Below are positions 29,025-33,391 of a stretch of 33,391 bases of DNA, one piece after another. The translations under genes and the position numbers were made by a program. Source of the DNA: Colidextribacter sp. OB.20 (GTDB lineage: Bacteria; Bacillota; Clostridia; Oscillospirales; Oscillospiraceae); NCBI RefSeq assembly GCF_009911595.1, contig NZ_QWKG01000045.1:1-33391 (forward strand). The letters run 5' to 3'. The notes beneath the pieces were generated by a model, which saw only the letters and a list, made by a program, of their open reading frames with translations, was not told the DNA's origin and did not search any database. The number at the start of each line of letters is the position of its first letter. Position 1 is the stretch's first letter.

Positions 29025-29907
29025 CGCGGGATACTTTATCAGCGAGGGGGTCCACTCCATCTTTACCCACGGCTTCATGTCCTTCGCGGCCGTGTGCATG
29101 ATTGTGGCCTGCCTGCTCATCATGGGCTCCTTCACCCTGCTGGCGGTGAACCTGGACAACACCCTGGGGGACCTGGAGAACGAGAACGAGATGCTGGTAT
29201 ACATAGACGACAGCCTCACCGAGGAGCAGGCCCGGGCCCTCCAGCCCAAGCTGGCCCAGGTGGACAACGTGTCTCAGCTGACCTTTGTCACCCGGGAGGC
29301 CGCCCTGGAGGAGTACAAGTCCAAGCGGGAGAGCAGCGTGCCCTTGCTGGCCGACCTGCCTGACGACACCCTCCGGCACCGCTACCGGGTCCACGTGGTG
29401 GACATCGAGCGGATGGCTGAGACCGAGGAGGCCCTGGAGCAGGTGGAGGGTGTAGGCAAGGGCAACGTCAGGGCCGCCATTGACATTGCCAACGGCTTTG
29501 TGATGGTGCGCAACATCGCCACCGGCGTGGCTATGGTGCTGGTGGGCATTTTGCTGGTGGTCTCTCTGTTCATCATCGCCAACACCATCAAGCTGGCTAC
29601 CTTCTACCGCCGGGAGGAGATCGCCATCATGAAGATGTGCGGCGCCACCGACGGCTTTATCGAGTGGCCCTTTGTGGTGGAGGGGATGATCCTGGGCCTG
29701 GTTGGGGCGCTGATCGCCTTCTTTGTCCAGTGGGGCCTGTATCAGATGGTGGCTAAGCTGGCGATCCAGGGCAACGGCCTGTCTCTGGTGAACATCATCA
29801 GCTATGGCGACATGGCCTCCACCATTCTGATGGTGTTCTGCGCCGTGGGCGCATTTATCGGGGTGGGCGGCTCACTGTTCGCCATCCGGAAATTTTTGCA
29901 GGTATAG
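29008..29907 (+). CDS. ftsX: Cell division protein FtsX
   Basis: The 299-residue membrane protein has an N-terminal helix (about 25-48), a large extracellular loop (about 50-170) that in this family contacts the murein hydrolase, and three C-terminal helices near 172-195, 222-250 and 265-290. The conserved NTIKLATFYRREEIAIMKMC segment precedes the last helices. The ATG at 29008 has AGGTGG 8 nt upstream and lies inside the end of ftsE, so translation is coupled. It anchors FtsE to the membrane and passes its ATPase cycle to the extracytoplasmic M23 protein. Confidence 0.97.
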   Translation: MSRKFDAGYFISEGVHSIFTHGFMSFAAVCMIVACLLIMGSFTLLAVNLDNTLGDLENENEMLVYIDDSLTEEQARALQPKLAQVDNVSQLTFVTREAALEEYKSKRESSVPLLADLPDDTLRHRYRVHVVDIERMAETEEALEQVEGVGKGNVRAAIDIANGFVMVRNIATGVAMVLVGILLVVSLFIIANTIKLATFYRREEIAIMKMCGATDGFIEWPFVVEGMILGLVGALIAFFVQWGLYQMVAKLAIQGNGLSLVNIISYGDMASTILMVFCAVGAFIGVGGSLFAIRKFLQV

Positions 29908-29918
29908 GAGGACTTCCC

Positions 29919-30020
29919 ATGAAACGTCAAAAGAGACAGAGAATATTCATGTCCATCATGGCCGGTTTTCTGGCGCTGCTGATGCTGCTGCCCATTTTGG
30001 CCAACATCCTGGTGCGGTAG
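29919..30020 (+). CDS. 33-residue single-helix membrane peptide between ftsX and the M23 gene
   Basis: The frame encodes a 33-residue peptide with a basic start (MKRQKRQR) and one membrane helix (about 10-31, FMSIMAGFLALLMLLPILAN). AGGAGG lies 7 nt before the ATG, as strong as for its neighbours, and it fits exactly between ftsX (12 nt before) and the M23 gene (14 nt after). This supports real translation. I know no assigned function. Position and topology suggest a small accessory subunit of the FtsEX-hydrolase complex. Chance occurrence is less likely given the ribosome site. Confidence 0.75.
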   Translation: MKRQKRQRIFMSIMAGFLALLMLLPILANILVR

Positions 30021-30033
30021 GGGGGAGGCCGGC

Positions 30034-31293
30034 ATGAAGAACAGAGGAAAGCTGCTCCGCCGTGCCCTGGGCCTGCTTCTGGCGGCGGCCCTGCTGCTCC
30101 CGCTGACCGGGCCGGGGGTGGTGCTGGAGGCCTCCGCCGTTACCAAGGCGGAGATCGACGCCCTGAAGGGGGACGCCAAGGACCTGGCCAGCCAGCGCAA
30201 GGAGATCCAGGAAAAGCTGAAGGCGGTTCAGGCGGACAAGAACGCCGCCATCGCGAAGAAGGAGCTCATCGAGCATCAGATCGACCTGATTCAGCAGGAG
30301 ATCAACAACATCAAGCAGCAGATTGCTATGTACGACCAGCTCATCGCCGAAAAGGGGGAGGAGCTGCGTCAGGCGGAGGCGGACGAGGCGGCCCAGTTCG
30401 ACCTGTTCTGCCGCCGGATGCGGGATATGGAGGAGCAGGGGGAGGTCTCCTACTGGGAGATTCTGTTCTCCTCCAGCAGCTTCTCCGATCTTCTGGATAA
30501 CTACATGATGATCGAGGAGATCATCCAGTACGACAACAAGGTTATCAGCGATCTGGAGGCCCTCCAGACCCGGGTGTCGGAGGACAAGGCCGCCCTGGAG
30601 GAGGCCCAGGCGGAGCAGGAGGAGGCCAAGCGGCAGCAGGAGGCGGCCAAGGCAGAGCTGAAGGCGCGGGAGGACGAGATCGAGGCGCTGATTAAGGAGA
30701 TCAGCGCCCAGGAGGACCAGCTGGAGGCCATGGAGAAGGAGCTGGACCAGGCGGCCAAGAATCTGGACGCTGCTATCAAGAAGGCGGAGAAGGAGTACGC
30801 CGCCCAGATTGCCAATGTACCCAGTGAGTCGGGCTACCTCTGGCCCCTGCCCGGCAATGTCAACACCCTGTCCTCCTACTACGGCCCCCGGAAGGACCCC
30901 TTTACCGGCAAGGCCAAAAACCACACCGGCATCGACGTCCCCGCCGCCCGGGGCACCCCCATCTATGCCGCCAAGAGCGGCGTGGTCACCACCTCGGTGC
31001 TGGGCAGCGGCGGCAGCTGGGCCTATGGCAACCATGTGGTGGTCTCCCACAGCGACGGCACCAGCACCCTGTACGCCCACATGAACTCCCGGGCGGTGAA
31101 GCAGGGCCAGGTGGTCAAGCAGGGGGACGTGGTGGGCTATGTGGGCACCACCGGCCGGTCCACCGGCAACCACCTGCACTATGAGGTCCGGATCAACGGC
31201 AACCGCACCGACCCGCTGAACTACTACAAGGACAGAGCTCTGTATTACCGTGGTAGCGGCGGGACTGTGCCGGTCTGGGACTGGATGAAATAA
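30034..31293 (+). CDS. FtsEX-associated murein hydrolase, coiled coil plus M23 (LytM) peptidase
   Basis: The 419-residue protein has a signal peptide (about 1-35), a long coiled coil (about 37-255) and a C-terminal M23 peptidase domain (about 265-400). The zinc ligands are complete: His297 and Asp301 (NHTGIDV), His349 (YAHMN) and the HxH motif His380/His382 (HLHYEV). It should therefore be an active endopeptidase rather than an EnvC-type degenerate activator. The coiled coil is the part that FtsX loops engage in PcsB-type and EnvC-type systems. It is the last gene of ftsE-ftsX-peptide-M23 and is followed by a strong terminator. It acts outside the membrane during septum splitting. Confidence 0.95.
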   Translation: MKNRGKLLRRALGLLLAAALLLPLTGPGVVLEASAVTKAEIDALKGDAKDLASQRKEIQEKLKAVQADKNAAIAKKELIEHQIDLIQQEINNIKQQIAMYDQLIAEKGEELRQAEADEAAQFDLFCRRMRDMEEQGEVSYWEILFSSSSFSDLLDNYMMIEEIIQYDNKVISDLEALQTRVSEDKAALEEAQAEQEEAKRQQEAAKAELKAREDEIEALIKEISAQEDQLEAMEKELDQAAKNLDAAIKKAEKEYAAQIANVPSESGYLWPLPGNVNTLSSYYGPRKDPFTGKAKNHTGIDVPAARGTPIYAAKSGVVTTSVLGSGGSWAYGNHVVVSHSDGTSTLYAHMNSRAVKQGQVVKQGDVVGYVGTTGRSTGNHLHYEVRINGNRTDPLNYYKDRALYYRGSGGTVPVWDWMK

Positions 31294-31306
31294 CCGAATC
31301 AAGTCG

Positions 31307-31334
31307 AAGGACCCCGCCGAGGCGGGGTCCTTTT
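31307..31334 (+). terminator. Terminator of the ftsEX operon
   Basis: A perfect 12-bp stem AAGGACCCCGCC-GA-GGCGGGGTCCTT (31307-31332) is followed by TTCC, with its U-tract partly in the stem. Confidence 0.85.
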
Positions 31335-31340
31335 CCGGGC

Positions 31341-31507
31341 TTAGAAGCTGTACCAACAGCCGAAGTATTCCAATTCGCGAGGCAAAATTGCCGGTGGCAA
31401 GGCGAATAGTCGCGGGAATACTTTGTGTATTTCAAGATTTTTCAACGCGGCCAGCGGCAGTTTTGGCCGCAAAGCTGGGTACTGAGGCTATTGGTACAGC
31501 TTCTTAA
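31341..31507. repeat. Nested inverted-repeat element, 167 bp
   Basis: The outer arms TTAGAAGCTGTACCAACAGCC (31341-31361, less one base when read as a 20-mer) and its near-complement ending at 31507 pair over about 20 positions. Inside lie GAAGTATTCC (31362-31371) with GGAATACTT (31415-31423), ATTCGC (31373-31378) with GCGAAT (31402-31407), and TTGCC-GGT-GGCAA (31388-31400). A separate GCGGCC...GGCCGC stem is at 31447-31470. It holds no gene. It could be a MITE-like element or a structured RNA. Confidence 0.6.
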
Positions 31508-31526
31508 AACTTTTTGAAAATAATCA

Positions 31527-31555
31527 TTGCGAAATGGGTGAGAATATAGTACAAT
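31527..31555 (+). promoter_or_regulatory. SRP RNA promoter
   Basis: TTGCGA (31527-31532), a 17-bp spacer and TACAAT (31550-31555) place the transcription start near 31562-31580, at the 5' end of the SRP RNA. Confidence 0.7.
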
Positions 31556-31579
31556 GTGTTTCAGATTTTGTTCCGCCTC

Positions 31580-31873
31580 GGCGCGGAGCAAGGCCGCACT
31601 AGTCGGGGAGACAGCGGTGCCCTGTACCCGCAATCCGCTACAGCGGGGATGAATCCCGGCCCCCGGACGTGAGGATGTACTGTCCGCCCTGGAAAAGCAG
31701 TGATGATAGACCGGTCCCGCGCAACGGGGCTTCCGTGAACCGTGTCAGGCGGGGAACCGAGCAGCACTAAGCGGATGGCCCCGTGTGCCGCGGGGAACTG
31801 TTCTTGAGCCGGCTGTCCAGGTAACGGGTATGTCCTGCGCTTCAAAGGCCGGTGTGCGGCCTTGCTCTGCGCC
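31580..31873 (+). ncRNA. ffs: Large bacterial signal recognition particle RNA (4.5S/6S-type scRNA)
   Basis: The sequence matches the Bacillota SRP RNA. The Alu-domain part (GGGGAGACAGCGGTGCCCTG, near 31608-31627) resembles the Bacillus subtilis scRNA counterpart. The apical S domain reads GTGAACCGTGTCAGG (near 31735) followed by CGG-GGAA-CCG and AGCAGCACTAAGCGG, so the GNRA tetraloop is GGAA. The 5' end (GCGCGGAGCAAGGCCGCAC) and the 3' end (31854-31873) are complementary and close the long helix. It binds Ffh and targets membrane proteins to the translocon. Placement just upstream of dnaX is common in Bacillota. Confidence 0.95.
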
Positions 31874-31903
31874 TCGTCGAAGCAAAGTCCATTCCATTCA
31901 GAA

Positions 31904-31985
31904 CCGCCGCCTAGGGCGGCGATTCCTCATTTCATTTCCTTGCTTCTCCTCTCCAAACGCGACCCGCTGCGCTGGGCTCGCGTTT
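31904..31985 (+). other. Hairpins between the SRP RNA and dnaX
   Basis: GCCGCC-TAG-GGCGGC (near 31905-31919) and AAACGCGA...TCGCGTTT (near 31957-31985) form stems before the stronger terminator at 31989. They hold no coding potential and probably belong to SRP RNA 3'-end formation or decay. Confidence 0.45.
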
Positions 31986-31988
31986 GGC

Positions 31989-32012
31989 CGGCGGCTGCGC
32001 CGCCGTTTTTTT
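31989..32012 (+). terminator. Terminator between the SRP RNA and dnaX
   Basis: CGGCGGC-TGC-GCCGCCG (31989-32005) is followed by seven T. It should end the SRP transcript, which leaves dnaX dependent on read-through or an unseen promoter. Confidence 0.85.
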
Positions 32013-32041
32013 GACTACTCCTGAAAATGTGAGGTGAGCAG

Positions 32042-33391
32042 ATGTATCAGGCCCTGTACCGAAAATGGCGGCCCCGGACCTTCGACGACGTGGTGGGCCA
32101 GGGGCACATTACAGAGACGCTGAAGCGCCAGGTGGCGGCGGGGCGGCTGTCTCACGCCTATCTGTTCACCGGCACCCGGGGGACGGGCAAGACCACCTGC
32201 GCCAAAATTCTGGCCCGGGCGGTGAACTGCGAGAACCCCCAGGAAGGCAACCCCTGCAACGCCTGCCCCTCCTGCTTGGGCATCGAGAACGGCTCCATCC
32301 TGGACGTGCTGGAGCTGGATGCCGCCTCCAACAACGGAGTGGACCAGGTGAGGGCCCTCCGGGATGAGGCGGTATACACCCCCGCCGCGGTGAGGAAGCG
32401 GGTGTACATCGTGGACGAGGTCCATATGCTGTCCACGGCGGCCTTTAACGCCCTGCTGAAAATTCTGGAGGAGCCGCCCCCCCATCTTCTCTTTATTCTG
32501 GCAACCACCGAGCTGCACAAGGTGCCCGCCACCATCAAGAGCCGGTGCCAGCAGTTCGCCTTCAAGCGGATTCTGCCCACGCAGATCGCCCAGCGGCTGG
32601 AGTACGTAGCGGAACAGGAGGGAATCCCCCTGACGGAGGAGGGGGCGGCCCTGCTGGCCCGTCTGGCCGACGGCGGCATGCGGGACGCCCTGTCTTTGCT
32701 GGACCAGTGCGCCGGGGGACAGGACAGCCTGGACGAGCAGGCCATCCTGGATGTTCTGGGCCTGGCGGGCAATGTGGAGACCGCCGCCCTTATGGGTCAG
32801 CTGGCCGCCCGGGACACCGCCGGAGCCCTGAGCACCCTGGCCCGGCTGTACGCCGGCGGCAGGGACGTGGGCTCGGTACTGGGGGAGCTGTCCTCTCTGG
32901 CCCGGGACTTGCTGCTGCGCAAGACGGCCCCCCTGGGGGGCGCCGCCCTGATGACCGGGGGATATGACGAGGCCGCCCTGCGCGGACTGGGGGAGCAGCT
33001 GTCCGCCCAGCGGCTGCTGCAAATGCTCACCCTCCTTCAGGATGCCTCCGCCGGCCTGGCCCGGAGCGCCAACCGGCGCACCGACGCGGAGCTGTGCCTC
33101 ATCCGCCTCAGCGACGAGGGGCTGGACGAGTCTTTTGCCGGTCTGTCCGCCCGGATTGCCCGCATCGAGGAGCGGCTGGCCCGGGGGATTCCCGCCGCCC
33201 CGAAGAAGCCGGAGACAGAACGGGGCGGGACAGCGCCCGCCCCCGCCCCGAAGGATGACACCCCTCCCTGGGAGGAGGAGCGGCCCCCGCTGCCCGAGGA
33301 GCCCCCGGAGGAGCCGGACTACGTCTTCGACGAGCCGGCGCCTGTGCCGGAGCCCCCCGCACCCCCAAAGCCTCCGGCGCCGAAGCCCGTG
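32042..33391 (+). CDS. dnaX: DNA polymerase III subunit gamma/tau (partial, runs off the window)
   Basis: The first 450 codons are present and the frame is still open at 33391. The clamp-loader AAA+ domain is complete: Walker A GTRGTGKT (44-51), a zinc-binding set Cys63, Cys72, Cys75 and Cys78 (CNACPSC), Walker B DEVH (125-128) and the sensor/arginine-finger motif IKSRCQQF near 168. A collar domain follows (about 220-365), then a Pro/Glu/Ala-rich linker from about 385, typical of the tau-specific region. It loads the sliding clamp and ties the polymerase cores together. The ATG at 32042 follows GAGGTG. No slippery A-run for gamma production is seen in the visible part. Confidence 0.97.
   Translation, partial: MYQALYRKWRPRTFDDVVGQGHITETLKRQVAAGRLSHAYLFTGTRGTGKTTCAKILARAVNCENPQEGNPCNACPSCLGIENGSILDVLELDAASNNGVDQVRALRDEAVYTPAAVRKRVYIVDEVHMLSTAAFNALLKILEEPPPHLLFILATTELHKVPATIKSRCQQFAFKRILPTQIAQRLEYVAEQEGIPLTEEGAALLARLADGGMRDALSLLDQCAGGQDSLDEQAILDVLGLAGNVETAALMGQLAARDTAGALSTLARLYAGGRDVGSVLGELSSLARDLLLRKTAPLGGAALMTGGYDEAALRGLGEQLSAQRLLQMLTLLQDASAGLARSANRRTDAELCLIRLSDEGLDESFAGLSARIARIEERLARGIPAAPKKPETERGGTAPAPAPKDDTPPWEEERPPLPEEPPEEPDYVFDEPAPVPEPPAPPKPPAPKPV

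Noticed and set aside
31785..32024. Short frame overlapping the SRP RNA 3' part
   Set aside because: The sequence is explained by the SRP RNA and terminator hairpins; no ribosome site.

Overview
The window looks like a chromosomal segment of a GC-rich anaerobic Bacillota (Clostridia), most likely a gut Oscillospiraceae-type organism. The evidence is indirect. There is a large (Alu-domain-containing) SRP RNA directly upstream of dnaX, a DivIVA-type coiled-coil protein, ComF, an ftsE-ftsX-M23 hydrolase cluster, strong AGGAGG ribosome sites, and several TGTAGGG-bounded palindromic intergenic repeats. No rRNA, tRNA or CRISPR array was seen.

Region 1 (1-3007, + strand): a small serine recombinase of the resolvase/invertase type, then a PrpR-like regulator (PrpR_N, PAS, degenerate AAA+, Fis-type HTH).

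Region 2 (3161-12212, all - strand, read from high to low coordinates): a sugar-diacid catabolic operon. The order is tctC-tctB-tctA (tripartite tricarboxylate-type transporter), garD (galactarate dehydratase), an AEC-family permease, garR (tartronate semialdehyde reductase), a DapA-family aldolase/dehydratase, and a MOFRL-type glycerate 2-kinase. Region 3 (12618-19101) holds a membrane protein of unknown function (+). It is followed by four - strand genes: a 2-hydroxyacid dehydrogenase, a DUF362 protein, gudD (glucarate dehydratase) and a second PrpR-like regulator. A second garR lies divergently at 19378-20247 (+). Together these genes predict: galactarate (GarD) or glucarate (GudD) -> 5-keto-4-deoxyglucarate -> (DapA-family enzyme) pyruvate + tartronate semialdehyde -> (GarR) D-glycerate -> (kinase) 2-phosphoglycerate. 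The classical HpcH/HpaI aldolase GarL is absent from the window, so the DapA-family protein is the candidate replacement.

Region 4 (20450-33391, mostly + strand) is housekeeping: divIVA-like, a small RHH protein with comF, mreB, an MscS channel, a DUF4830 protein (-), an RsuA-family pseudouridine synthase, a CdaR-like regulator, an AbrB-PIN toxin-antitoxin pair with an interrupted toxin, ftsE-ftsX-small peptide-M23 hydrolase, SRP RNA, and dnaX running off the end.

The most interesting signals lie between the genes. (i) A compact locus at 21150-21446 has the expected parts of a type I toxin-antitoxin system: a 31-residue membrane peptide, a hairpin over its ribosome site, a 5'/3' long-range complement, and a strong convergent promoter for an antisense RNA. 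(ii) A 52-bp element occurs twice next to the two garR genes, and all five differences fall outside two interleaved (pseudoknot-capable) stems. (iii) The leaders of gudD and tctC share sequence blocks, one of them inverted. (iv) The DapA-family gene has its ribosome site ideally placed in front of an ATA codon and has no canonical start in frame at that point.
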